In this document: positions 35,604 to 44,535 of the stretch, in pieces
Layout: each line of letters starts with the position of its first letter
How positions within the stretch are numbered: position 1 is the first letter of the stretch
Source of the DNA: Aquiflexum lacus
GTDB taxonomy: Bacteria; Bacteroidota; Bacteroidia; Cytophagales; Cyclobacteriaceae
Assembly: GCF_015476655.1 (NCBI RefSeq)
Contig: NZ_JABFHF010000002.1
Coordinates: forward strand, 124,001 to 188,000
DNA: 64,000 nt
Direction: 5' to 3'
The notes under the pieces: model-generated
What the model saw: only the letters and a program-made list of their open reading frames with translations
What the model was told of the DNA's origin: nothing
Databases searched by the model: none
Made by a program: the position numbers and the translations under genes

Positions 35604-36282
35604 GTTGAGTGAAAAAGTGGAAAAGCTAAGTCCTGCAGAAGCACTTGGCTTTTTGTCTGATCTCTTTCCCGGGAAAGTAGTCTTCTCTACATCATTGGGA
35701 CAGGAAGATCAGGTGGTTACCCAATTGATTGCAGAAAACAACCTTCCTGTTCATATTTTTTCTTTGGATACCGGCAGGCTTTTTCCGGAGACGTTAGATC
35801 TAATTGCAAGAACAGAAAGTAAATATAAAAAGAGAATACAGGTATTATATCCTGAAAGACAATCCGTTGAAAATCTGGTGGATAAAATAGGGATCAACGG
35901 TTTTTATGATTCGGTTGAACATAGAAAGTCCTGTTGCTATGTAAGGAAGGTGGAACCTTTAAAAAGAGCTTTGGCCGGAAACAGCATTTGGGTGACAGGT
36001 CTTCGTGCAGAGCAAAGTGCCAACCGATCCTCCATGAGAAAGATTGAGTGGGATGACGCAAACAACATCATCAAATTCAATCCTTTGTTGGATTGGTCTT
36101 TCGATCAAATGATAGCTTATATCGAAGAGAATAAGATTCCTTACAATCCATTGCATGACAAAGGATTCATCAGCATTGGCTGTGCACCTTGTACAAGGGC
36201 CATATCAGATGGTGAAGATGCCCGCGCAGGCAGATGGTGGTGGGAAGAATCGAAGAAGGAGTGTGGGTTGCATGCGAGATAA
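35578..36282 (+). CDS. cysH: assimilatory adenylylsulfate (APS/PAPS) reductase CysH
   Basis: 234 residues from ATG 35578 (overlaps DUF2061). PP-loop start VVFSTSLGQEDQV, SLDTGRLFPET, VTGLRAEQS. It has the iron-sulfur cysteine pairs HRKSCCYVRK and GCAPCTR, meaning the 4Fe-4S, APS-using type as in plants and Pseudomonas, and the C-terminal catalytic cysteine KECGLH. It reduces activated sulfate to sulfite. With no cysC in the cluster, direct use of APS fits. Confidence 0.95.
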   Translation: MSLKTNLHKLSEKVEKLSPAEALGFLSDLFPGKVVFSTSLGQEDQVVTQLIAENNLPVHIFSLDTGRLFPETLDLIARTESKYKKRIQVLYPERQSVENLVDKIGINGFYDSVEHRKSCCYVRKVEPLKRALAGNSIWVTGLRAEQSANRSSMRKIEWDDANNIIKFNPLLDWSFDQMIAYIEENKIPYNPLHDKGFISIGCAPCTRAISDGEDARAGRWWWEESKKECGLHAR

Positions 36283-36438
36283 GAACCAAGAGTCAAGAAC
36301 CAAGAGACAAGAGAGAACAAAGAATTCAGACTTTGGAATTCATCATTCGACATTCGATATTCAAAATTTAGAATATCGAGCATTGAATGAAGAACGATGA
36401 AGTAAAAATGGAATAAAAAACATAAAGATTTAATCACT
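36283..36438. repeat. intergenic repeat words between cysH and cysD
   Basis: Consists of AACCAAGAGTCAAGAACCAAGAGACAAGAG-like words (36284-36315) and a TTCATCATTCGACATTCGAT/ATTCAAAATTTAGAATATCG block (36340-36382). No frame is supported. Confidence 0.6.
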
Positions 36439-37338
36439 ATGTCAAACCTACTTATACCAAACCCCAAAGAAGCGGAATCGATTCATATCCTGAGGGAGGT
36501 GGCGGCGCAGTTTGAAAAGCCTGTGTTGTTATTTTCAGGAGGTAAAGATTCCATCACTTTGGTCAGGCTTGCCCAAAAGGCATTTTATCCTGCAAGGATT
36601 CCTTTTCCCCTTTTACATATTGATACGGGTCATAATTTCCCGGAGACTATTCAGTTCAGGGATCAGCTTGTGGCGGAATTGGGTTTGGAATTGATTGTCA
36701 GAAATGTACAGGATTCTATCGATCAGGGAAAAGTGACGGAAGAAAGGGGCAGGTATGCCAGCAGAAACACTTTGCAGACTACTACCTTATTGGATGCCAT
36801 CGAGGAATTCAAATTTGATGCCTGTATCGGTGGTGCAAGGAGGGATGAAGAAAAGGCAAGAGCAAAGGAAAGGGTTTTTTCGGTAAGGGATGACTTCGGT
36901 CAGTGGGATGAGAAAAATCAGCGACCAGAGCTTTTCGACATGCTCAATGGCAAAATACACCAAGGGCAGAATGTCCGTGTTTTCCCAATATCCAACTGGA
37001 CTGAGCTTGATGTTTGGGAATATATCAAAACTGAAAATATCGAAATACCTTCCATCTACTTTGCGCATAAGAGAGAAGTCTTTTTCCGTGACGGATTGAT
37101 TTGGACAGCCAATGAGCATGTGTACAGGGAAAACAGCGAGGAAGTATTTGAAAAAATGGTCCGTTTCAGAACGGTAGGAGATATGACCTGTACTGCTGCA
37201 GTACTTTCAGAAGCTGAAACCCTAGATGCCGTAGTCGCTGAAATCAGGGATTCCACCATCTCAGAAAGAGGTGCCAGGATTGACGACAAAAGGTCGGAAG
37301 CCGCCATGGAGAAAAGGAAAAAGGTTGGGTATTTTTGA
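36439..37338 (+). CDS. cysD: sulfate adenylyltransferase subunit 2 CysD
   Basis: 299 residues; PP-loop ATPase with FSGGKDSITLVRLA, HIDTGHNFPETIQFRD, GGARRDEEKARAKERV, NWTELDVWEYI and the C-terminal SERGARIDDK. It forms APS from sulfate and ATP together with the CysN GTPase. Operon member between cysH and cysN. Confidence 0.98.
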   Translation: MSNLLIPNPKEAESIHILREVAAQFEKPVLLFSGGKDSITLVRLAQKAFYPARIPFPLLHIDTGHNFPETIQFRDQLVAELGLELIVRNVQDSIDQGKVTEERGRYASRNTLQTTTLLDAIEEFKFDACIGGARRDEEKARAKERVFSVRDDFGQWDEKNQRPELFDMLNGKIHQGQNVRVFPISNWTELDVWEYIKTENIEIPSIYFAHKREVFFRDGLIWTANEHVYRENSEEVFEKMVRFRTVGDMTCTAAVLSEAETLDAVVAEIRDSTISERGARIDDKRSEAAMEKRKKVGYF

Positions 37339-37543
37339 TTTGAAAGTACAAAGTATAAAGTACCAAGACTCGCAAATGGTTCACCACTTCAGTCTTGGAC
37401 CACAAACCTTGCAGTCTTCATACTGCCTAATGGAGTTCTAGAAATAAAATCAAAAAACCATAAGTCTTCGTGACTTAGTGGCATTAAAATATCAGCTGAG
37501 GCCAAGTCTCACGTCTTATGTCTCACGTCTCACTTCTAATTAA
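37339..37543. repeat. intergenic repeat words between cysD and cysN
   Basis: AAAGTACAAAGTATAAAGTACC near 37345-37368 and TCTCACGTCTTATGTCTCACGTCTCAC near 37506-37535, each a string of near-identical words. No frame is supported. Confidence 0.6.
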
Positions 37544-38797
37544 ATGGAAAGTAAAAAACTCATAAAAATAGCGACAGCAGGTTCCGTGGATGATGGTAAA
37601 AGTACCCTCATCGGTAGATTGCTGTATGATACGAAGTCACTGACTACCGACAAGTTGGAGGCAATAGAAAAAACCAGCCGTAAACGTGGCTTTGATTATC
37701 TGGATTTTTCCTTGGCGACTGATGGTTTGGTAGCCGAAAGGGAACAAGGTATTACCATCGATGTGGCCCATATTTACTTCAATACGGCCAAAACCAACTT
37801 CGTCATAGCTGATACTCCCGGTCATGTCGAGTATACCCGTAACATGGTTACAGGCGCTTCAACTTCTCAGGTTGCCATCATATTGATTGATGCCCGGAAA
37901 GGTGTCATTGAGCAAACATATAGACACTTCTTTATCAGTAACCTGCTACGCATCAGCCATGTGGTGGTTGCGATCAATAAGATGGATTTGGTGGACTATG
38001 ATGAAGATGTTTATCTCAAAATAAAAACTGACTTTGAAGCCCTTGTGGAGAAAAGTAATTTCAATACAGAACAAATTACTTTTATTCCCATCTCGGCTTT
38101 GAAGGGAGAAAATATCGCCAAGCAATCGGAGTTGATGCCTTGGTTTGTTGGGAATACCTTATTGGATCATTTGGAAGTTTTGGAGACTGGGGACTTACAG
38201 GAAAGTTCGGTAGCCCGTTTTCCTGTTCAGTATGTCATTCGCCCTAAAACCGAAGCATTTCATGACTTTAGAGGTTTCTCAGGGGTGCTATATGGAGGTA
38301 ACCTGAATGTGGGCGATGAGGTGACGGTTTTGCCATCCTTAACACAATCCAAGATCAAATCCATTAGTTTATTCGATCAGGAATATGAGGTTGCTACTCC
38401 AGGATCCTCTTTGACTGTGACATTGGAGGATGAGGTAAATATCAGCAGAGGAGACATGTTGGTCAAATCCAACGAACTCCCCAAATCCGAAAAGCAAATT
38501 GCTGCCACAATCTGTCAGGTCAATAATAAGCCGTTAAGGGTTGGGGACAAATTTACACTTCAACATGGTGTGAACAGGGTTTTAGCAAAGGTCGACAGTA
38601 TTGAGTCTCTTATTCACACTGATTTCTCAGGCGAGGAACCTACGCAGCAACTGAAACTGAATGACATTGGGAAAGTGAATTTACGCTTGAGCAAGCCCAT
38701 TCACTTTGATAGTTATACCGAAAATAAATCCAACGGCAGTTTTATTCTTATTGATGAGGGTAGCTATGATACTGTGAGTGTTGGGTTTATTGAATAA
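37544..38797 (+). CDS. cysN: sulfate adenylyltransferase subunit 1 CysN (GTPase)
   Basis: 417 residues. GTPase motifs: AGSVDDGKSTLIGRLL (G1), ITIDVAHIYF (G2), DTPGHVEYTRNM (G3), INKMDLVDY (G4). EF-Tu-like domains II and III follow (FRGFSGVLYGGNLNVGDEV). GTP hydrolysis drives APS formation by CysD. The CysC kinase domain found in CysNC fusions is absent, in line with APS-type CysH. Confidence 0.98.
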   Translation: MESKKLIKIATAGSVDDGKSTLIGRLLYDTKSLTTDKLEAIEKTSRKRGFDYLDFSLATDGLVAEREQGITIDVAHIYFNTAKTNFVIADTPGHVEYTRNMVTGASTSQVAIILIDARKGVIEQTYRHFFISNLLRISHVVVAINKMDLVDYDEDVYLKIKTDFEALVEKSNFNTEQITFIPISALKGENIAKQSELMPWFVGNTLLDHLEVLETGDLQESSVARFPVQYVIRPKTEAFHDFRGFSGVLYGGNLNVGDEVTVLPSLTQSKIKSISLFDQEYEVATPGSSLTVTLEDEVNISRGDMLVKSNELPKSEKQIAATICQVNNKPLRVGDKFTLQHGVNRVLAKVDSIESLIHTDFSGEEPTQQLKLNDIGKVNLRLSKPIHFDSYTENKSNGSFILIDEGSYDTVSVGFIE

Positions 38798-39106
38798 GCG
38801 GATGTAACATGTACAATGTACAATGAACCAAGTACCAAGTATAATGAACCAAGTACCAAGTATTGCCACCATCTTGGGCAGTTGTAAAAAGTATAAAATA
38901 GGGGGTTGTACCATTCGATACGGCGGACAAGTTGTATGACAGATAAAGTACCAAGTATTGAGTCAACATAAGAAATCAAACTTACAGAAAACTTTAATTG
39001 ATTCAATTTACCTCTAAGGGTGAGATGTACTTGGTACTTTGTACATAGTACTTCGTTCATAAATTACCATTAAACCACAAACCCGATAGGGAAAATAAAT
39101 AAAAAG
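38798..39106. repeat. 309-base gap with inverted GTACCAAGTA repeats between cysN and the sulfite reductase
   Basis: Left part (38808-38862) has GTACAATGTACAATGAACC and two AATGAACCAAGTACCAAGTA units; the right part (39024-39062) has ATGTACTTGGTACTTTGTAC and ATAGTACTTCGTTCAT, the same words inverted. The middle (CGATACGGCGGACAAGTTGT) has no supported gene. Confidence 0.6.
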
Positions 39107-41209
39107 ATGCAAAGCTTCAGAACGGAAATCGAAAATCCCATTGTGGAAAAGGACATCCTTGAGTTGGAAAGAAAAATCAGGCTTTTCAGGGAAGGGAAAA
39201 TAGATGAGGAAAAATTCCGTAGTCTCCGGCTAGCCCGAGGAGTTTATGGTCAAAGGCAGCCCGGGGTACAAATGATCAGAATCAAATTACCTTATGGAAA
39301 AGCTACGGGAGAACAGTTGAAGAGGATTTCAGATGTTTCTGACAAATACTCTACCGGAAGACTTCATATCACAACCCGGCAGGATATTCAGATCCATTAT
39401 GTCAGTTTGGACGAGACACCGGCCCTTTGGGCAGAATTGGAAAAGAACGATGTGACCTTAAGGGAAGCTTGCGGAAATACGGTAAGGAATGTGACAGCTT
39501 CCGAAACTGCCGGTGTGGATCCCAAAGAGTCATTTGATGTCACCCCTTATGCTGATGCGGTTTTTAGATATTTTTTAAGAAATCCGGTTTGTCAGGAAAT
39601 GGGGAGAAAATTCAAAATGGCTTTCTCTGCCTCAGAAGAGGATACTGCATTGGCTTATCTGCATGACTTGGGTTTTATTCCCCAAGTAAAAACAGAAAAT
39701 GGAGAAGAAATAAGGGGATTTAAAATCCTATTGGGTGGAGGTTTGGGTTCACAGCCAAGACACGCTGATCTGATTACCGAATTTTTGCCAACAGATGAAT
39801 TGATTCCTTTTATTGAAGGTGTGTTGAGGGTTTTTGACAGACATGGTGAACGTTCCAGAAGGCTTAAAGCCAGGATGAAGTTTCTGATCAATGAGTTAGG
39901 TCTTGAAACATTCCTCAATTTGGTCGAAGAAGAAAGAAAGGCTTTGCCTTATAAAAAATATCCCATTGACGCTCAAACCTATGAAGAATCCAAAGTGCTT
40001 CCCCAGCCTGAATTTCCCTTGCTGGAGGAGCCTTTGGATTTGACCTATGAGCAATGGAAACTGACCAATGTGATTCCTCAAAAACAATCCGGATTTGTTT
40101 CCATCGGGGTAAAAGTACATTTGGGTGATTTTTATACCGATCAGGCCAGACAATTGGCAGATTTGGTGAGCCAATATGCAGGAAATGAGGTACGCTTCAC
40201 ATTGAGACAAAATATCCTCATTCGGGATGTACAGGTTGGAGCTATACCATTTTTCTATCAGGAATTGAAGAGAATAGCTTTGGCAGATGCAGGCTATGAT
40301 AGTTTCGCAGATATCACCGCCTGTCCAGGAACAGATACCTGTAATTTGGGTATTGCCAGCAGTACAGGTATTGCCAAGGAACTGGAAAAAGTCATTTTGG
40401 CAGAATATCCGAAGTACCTCAAAAACAAAGACCTGACCATCAAAATCTCCGGCTGCATGAATGCCTGCGGGCAGCATAATATGGCCCATATCGGATTTCA
40501 GGGGATGTCCATGAAAGTTGGGAAAACTGTATTTCCTGCACTTCAGGTACTATTGGGAGGTGGTACGCTTGGCAATGGCAATGGAAGATTTGCGGATAAA
40601 GTGATCAAAATCCCAAGTAAGAGAGGCCCCGAAGCATTAAGGATATTGATCAATGATTTTGAAAATTTTGGAGAAGGTGAAGAGTCTTTCTTGGATTATT
40701 ACGACCGTAAAGGACAGATTTATTTCTATGATATCCTTAAAGTGCTAACCGAAACAGAAACCCTGACCGAGGAAGATCAGGTAGACTGGGGCAATGAGGA
40801 TGCTTATAAAGTGGCAGTTGGGGTAGGCGAATGTGCCGGTGTGGTGATTGATTTGGTGGCTACCTTATTGTTGGAAGCCAGAGAAAAATTGGAGCTTTCT
40901 GAGGAAGCATTCAAAGAAAAAAGATGGTCAGACAGTATCTACCATACCTATGCAGGAATGGTCAATGCAGCAAAGGCCATCTTATTGAGTGAAGGCAAGA
41001 GCACCAATTCTTACGCAAATATCATCGCCCTCTTTGACGAAACATTTACAGAATCAGGTAAGATTGAATTGGGGAAAACCTTTGCCGAAATTACTTATCA
41101 GATCCAAAACAACGAGCCATCTGAGGCCTTTGCCTATCAATATTTTGAGGACGCGGCAAAAGTATTCCAAGCCATCAGCAATTATAGAGAAAAGGAGGTA
41201 ACGGCATGA
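39107..41209 (+). CDS. sulfite/nitrite reductase haemoprotein with HEPN-like C-terminal domain
   Basis: 700 residues. Residues 1-560 form a siroheme-4Fe4S reductase: RLHITTRQDIQIHY and VRFTLRQNILIRD in the ferredoxin-like halves, and cluster ligands CPGTDTC near 405-411 and CMNACG near 450-455. In this cys operon the substrate should be sulfite. Residues about 575-700 are an all-helical tail with EAREKLELSEEAFKEKRWSD, a pattern like HEPN domains. Stop overlaps cobA by four bases (ATGA), coupling reductase and siroheme synthesis. Confidence 0.9.
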   Translation: MQSFRTEIENPIVEKDILELERKIRLFREGKIDEEKFRSLRLARGVYGQRQPGVQMIRIKLPYGKATGEQLKRISDVSDKYSTGRLHITTRQDIQIHYVSLDETPALWAELEKNDVTLREACGNTVRNVTASETAGVDPKESFDVTPYADAVFRYFLRNPVCQEMGRKFKMAFSASEEDTALAYLHDLGFIPQVKTENGEEIRGFKILLGGGLGSQPRHADLITEFLPTDELIPFIEGVLRVFDRHGERSRRLKARMKFLINELGLETFLNLVEEERKALPYKKYPIDAQTYEESKVLPQPEFPLLEEPLDLTYEQWKLTNVIPQKQSGFVSIGVKVHLGDFYTDQARQLADLVSQYAGNEVRFTLRQNILIRDVQVGAIPFFYQELKRIALADAGYDSFADITACPGTDTCNLGIASSTGIAKELEKVILAEYPKYLKNKDLTIKISGCMNACGQHNMAHIGFQGMSMKVGKTVFPALQVLLGGGTLGNGNGRFADKVIKIPSKRGPEALRILINDFENFGEGEESFLDYYDRKGQIYFYDILKVLTETETLTEEDQVDWGNEDAYKVAVGVGECAGVVIDLVATLLLEAREKLELSEEAFKEKRWSDSIYHTYAGMVNAAKAILLSEGKSTNSYANIIALFDETFTESGKIELGKTFAEITYQIQNNEPSEAFAYQYFEDAAKVFQAISNYREKEVTA

Positions 41210-41979
41210 TAGAGAAAATAAAACCAAAAGTTACCCTAGTGGGTGCAGGACCCGGTGACCCGGAATTGATTACTTTGAAGGCAGTTTTGGCATTGAACAA
41301 AGCAGATGTTGTTCTCTATGATGCACTGATTGACAAGTCACTACTCAAGCATGCACCTGCCCAAGCCATAAAAATATTTGTGGGTAAAAGAGTGGGAAAA
41401 CACAGTTGCCCGCAGGATGAGACCAATAGGCTATGTGTGGAATATGCTTTGAAACATGGACATGTGGTGAGACTAAAGGGAGGAGATCCTTTTGTGTTTG
41501 GAAGAGGTGCCGAAGAGATAGATTATATAGAAACTTTTGGTATACCCACTGAAGTGGTGCCGGGTATCACCTCTGCCATCGCGGTACCGGGTTCTGTTGG
41601 GATTCCGGTAACCAAGCGTGGGGTTTCCGAAAGTTTCTGGGTAATCACTGCAACTACTACTCACAGTGAACTTTCAAGGGATATCGCCATTGCCGCCCAA
41701 TCTACGGCCACTGTTGTCATCCTTATGGGAACCAAAAAGCTTCCTGAGATTGTAAAAGCTTATCGACAGGCCGGTAAATCTGATTTGCCTATAGCCATCA
41801 TCCAAAATGGCACTACCAAAGAAGAACGATTTGTCGCAGGTACCATTCAGGATATCCAAGCCAAAGCCCAATCCTCCGGAATCACTGCCCCGGCCATCAT
41901 CATCGCAGGTGAGGTTGTCAGGGAAAGTTATAGGTTGAAGGATATTTACCAGGAGGTTATAACTTTGGAAATAAGGTAG
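41206..41979 (+). CDS. cobA: uroporphyrinogen-III C-methyltransferase
   Basis: 257 residues: VTLVGAGPGDPELITLKA at the N-terminus, LKGGDPFVFGRGAEE, and VPGITSAIAVPGSVGIPVTKR, hallmarks of SUMT. It makes precorrin-2 for siroheme, needed by the sulfite reductase whose gene it overlaps. The second step enzyme is at 42188. Confidence 0.97.
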   Translation: MIEKIKPKVTLVGAGPGDPELITLKAVLALNKADVVLYDALIDKSLLKHAPAQAIKIFVGKRVGKHSCPQDETNRLCVEYALKHGHVVRLKGGDPFVFGRGAEEIDYIETFGIPTEVVPGITSAIAVPGSVGIPVTKRGVSESFWVITATTTHSELSRDIAIAAQSTATVVILMGTKKLPEIVKAYRQAGKSDLPIAIIQNGTTKEERFVAGTIQDIQAKAQSSGITAPAIIIAGEVVRESYRLKDIYQEVITLEIR

Positions 41980-42152
41980 AAATATGCTTCGCAAAATATA
42001 TTGAAATATAATCCCTGATATAATTTTGGAATAGGCATTCTTGAAATACAATTTCAATAGGTTATAAGAAAAATTAAGGAACCAAATGGCAAGAAATAGC
42101 TCAAAATATTTCAATGGTATTTCTATTTTATTTCAACTGTATTTTACTTAAA

Positions 42153-42186
42153 TCTAAAACCTGCCTGCCGGCAGGCAGGTCTAAAA
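42153..42186. repeat. 20-base perfect palindrome with 7-base flanking direct repeat
   Basis: CCTGCCTGCCGGCAGGCAGG (42160-42179) is perfectly palindromic and bracketed by TCTAAAA on both sides (42153-42159 and 42180-42186). It ends nine bases before the start codon at 42188. A shorter relative, CTGCCGGCAG, is at 29399-29408. Confidence 0.85.
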
Positions 42187-42187
42187 T

Positions 42188-42772
42188 ATGAATTCTCTCT
42201 ACCCCATATTTCTCAAAGTGCATCAATTGAACATCCTTTTGGTCGGGGGTGGATTTGTGGGGACGGAGAAGCTTTCTTTTTTGTTGAAAAGCAGTCCCAA
42301 AGCCCAAGTGACAGCGGTTTCCAAGGAATTCAATGAGGAGTTTTTAAAATTGGCACATGACGCTCCCAACGTGACTTTGATTGAAGATGTGTATCATGAA
42401 AAGTACCTTGGCGCCAAACATATTGTCATTGCCGCCACTGATGATAAGGCTGTCAATAAGCAAATTCATGATGAGGCTAAGGAGCGCTATTTATTGGTCA
42501 ATGTGGCTGACACTCCTGAACTCTGTGATTTTTATCTTGGTGGTATCGTGACCAAAGGCAATGTCAAAATTGCCATCAGTACCAACGGCAAATCCCCAAC
42601 CACAGCCAAAAGACTCCGACAGCTTTTGGAGGAAGTTATTCCTGAAGATATCAATGAATTGGTGGAAAACATCAACAAATACAGGGAGACTTTAAAGGGA
42701 GATTTTGAATACAAGGTTGAAGCTTTGAATAAACTGACCGAAGGGCTCGTGGAGAAAAGCAAGGCTGAGTGA
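42188..42772 (+). CDS. precorrin-2 dehydrogenase/sirohydrochlorin ferrochelatase (Met8/CysG N-domain type)
   Basis: 194 residues: YPIFLKVHQLNILLVGGG starts the NAD-binding domain; KHIVIAATDD, LVNVADTPELCDFYLGG and ISTNGKSPTTAKRLRQ are family signatures. It oxidises precorrin-2 and inserts iron to give siroheme. Last gene of the sulfate operon, 208 bases after cobA; TAATTTTG at 42021-42028 may be an internal promoter, and the palindromic insertion lies right at its translation start region. Confidence 0.95.
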   Translation: MNSLYPIFLKVHQLNILLVGGGFVGTEKLSFLLKSSPKAQVTAVSKEFNEEFLKLAHDAPNVTLIEDVYHEKYLGAKHIVIAATDDKAVNKQIHDEAKERYLLVNVADTPELCDFYLGGIVTKGNVKIAISTNGKSPTTAKRLRQLLEEVIPEDINELVENINKYRETLKGDFEYKVEALNKLTEGLVEKSKAE

Positions 42773-42782
42773 TGAAATCGTC

Positions 42783-42893
42783 CCGTCATTCCTACGTCAG
42801 GAGGAATCTCCCGTGGTTCGAATCAAGTTCACAATTACCGTTTACCAGATTCTGTATAGAAGCTTCTCCCGGCAATTGGGATCAGCATGACGG
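42783..42893. repeat. CGTCATTCC-type dispersed element with inverted ends
   Basis: CCGTCAT (42783-42789) and ATGACGG (42887-42893) frame about 111 bases that include CCTACGTCAGGAGGAATCTC and AGAAGCTTCTCCCGG. The words CGTCATTCCTACG and GGAGGAATCTC recur in intergenic elements of many Bacteroidota by my recollection. Confidence 0.55.
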
Positions 42894-42938
42894 ATTCCTT
42901 ATTTTTTTAAAAATTGAATTCAGAGCAATTTTAAATCA

Positions 42939-43003
42939 TTTTCACACAATTAGTTCTGATTATGTGATTTTTTTCACATTTTTACAACAAATTATGTGAT
43001 TAT
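42939..43003. repeat. left 65-base flanking repeat of the ATPase pseudogene, with TCACA/TGTGA array
   Basis: Matches 44363-44427 in about 58 of 65 positions by hand alignment. Contains a perfect dyad ATGTGA-TTTTTT-TCACAT (42962-42979) and half-sites TCACA 42942, TGTGA 42963, TCACA 42974, TGTGA 42995, spaced 21, 11 and 21 bases, near whole helical turns. The ATPase start codon overlaps its right end. Confidence 0.8.
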
Positions 43004-44333
43004 GTTTTTTGAAAGGGATTTGGAAGCCAAGTTATATGCTTGGAAAAACAGGAAAAGCAAAAAGCCTTTGATCATCAAAGGTGCAAGATAAGTAGGCAAA
43101 ACTTCCTTGATCAAAAGCTTTGGCCAGAAGGCTTACGAGGATATAGCCTATTTCAACTTTGATGAGCAGACCGATCTCAAACAATTTTTTGAGGTTACAA
43201 AAGACCCGCAGCGTTTACTTCAAAACCTTTCATTGGTACACGGTCATGCTATTCAGCCTAATTCAACATTAATTGTGTTTGATGAAATTCAGGAATGCAA
43301 AGCTGCCTTGAATGCGCTGAAGTATTTTAATGAAAAGGCCCCGGAATATGATATCATCTGTGCAGGGTCATTGTTGGGAATTACGCTGGGGAATCAGGCT
43401 TCTTTCCCGGTGGGTAAAGTGGAATTTTTGGAAGCTTTTCCTTTGACATTTATGGAGTTTCTCCAAAAAGCCGATGCCAATTTATATGAATTTGTAAACA
43501 CTGTGACTCCTACAAATCCCATACCTGACTTATTCTTCAATTCCCTCAAAGAAAAATTCAAAATGTATTTTATTTCAGGAGGTATGCCCGAGGCGGCAAA
43601 AATTCTACTGGAAGAATTTGACATAGAGCGAACGCAACAAGTTCTGAATGATATCCGTCAGGCTTATGAATTGGACTTTTCAAAACATACTGAATTAAAA
43701 GACATTCCTAAAATTGGATACACATGGGATTCCATTCCTTCACAGCTTTCCAGGGAAAACAAAAAATTTCTATATCAGGTGGTAAAGACAGGTGCCAGGG
43801 CAAGAGAATATGAAGATGCCCTTTTGTGGCTTATTCAAGCCGGGTTTGTCTACAAGGTTAGTAAAAACAATAAACCCAATTTGCCTTTGTCGGCTTATGA
43901 TGACCTGTCCGCATTCAAAATATACATGTTGGATGTTGGTTTGCTGAGAAGAAAATCAGAACTCGACCCCATGGCATTCAAAGAGGGAAACAGATTATTC
44001 ACAGAATTCAAAGGAGCATTTTCGGAAAACTACATATTGCAGGCTTTATTGCCACAATTGGATGTGATGCCAAGATATTGGACTTCCAATGGCAAAGCAG
44101 AAGTTGATTTTCTGATTCAGTACAAGAATGAAATCATCCCGATTGAAGTAAAATCAGATGAAAACATCAGAAGTAAAAGTTTGGCTTACTATTCTCAATC
44201 TTACGAACCTAAAATTAAGGTTCGATTTTCCCTTAGAAATTTAGAATTCAATAATGGGTTATTGAATATCCCATTGTTTCTAGCAGATAAGACCGTTGAA
44301 TTTTTGAAATACATTTTTGAAAATAAGCTTTGA
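43002..44333 (+). pseudogene. AAA ATPase with DUF4143 nuclease-like domain, one premature stop
   Basis: Intact-looking 444-codon gene except for a TAA at 43089-43091. Reading from ATG 43002 gives FERDLEAKLYAWKNRK, then IIKGAR-stop-VGKTS: the stop replaces what is normally Q in the Walker A GARQVGKT (CAA to TAA). Walker B is LIVFDEIQECKAALNAL, and sensor-like ICAGSLLGITLG follows. DUF4143 at the end has EVDFLIQYKNEIIPIEVKS, a D..ExK nuclease-like site. No other damage is seen, so the mutation is young or an error. Flanked by direct repeats. Confidence 0.9.
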
Positions 44334-44362
44334 GGTTATATAAGGATGATGTCGTTTTCGTC

Positions 44363-44427
44363 TTTTCGCACAATTAGTTCCGATTATGTGATTTTTTACA
44401 CGTTTTGATAACCAATTATGTGATTAT
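44363..44427. repeat. right 65-base flanking repeat of the ATPase pseudogene
   Basis: TTTTCGCACAATTAGTTCCG, then ATTATGTGATTTTTTACACG and onward to ATTATGTGATTAT: second copy of the block at 42939, 30 bases after the gene's stop. Its TCACA half-sites are partly degraded while both TGTGA are kept. Confidence 0.8.
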
Positions 44428-44487
44428 CGGGATTTGGGAGAAAAAAAATATTAGCCACTCATTTACCTACTTTTAAAAATAATCATT

Positions 44488-44520
44488 AAAAAAAGCACCG
44501 GCTGAACCGATGCTTTTTTT
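44488..44520 (-). terminator. intrinsic terminator of the DUF5777 gene
   Basis: AAAAAAGCACCGG, loop CTGAA, CCGATGCTTTTTTT; one mismatch in a seven-pair core. Sixteen bases past the stop on the minus strand. Confidence 0.8.
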
Positions 44521-44535
44521 AATCAAAATTCAACC

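Noticed and set aside
42769-42999. 76-codon frame overlapping the end of the siroheme gene
   Set aside because: Runs through a dispersed repeat and the ATPase control region; composition is not protein-like.
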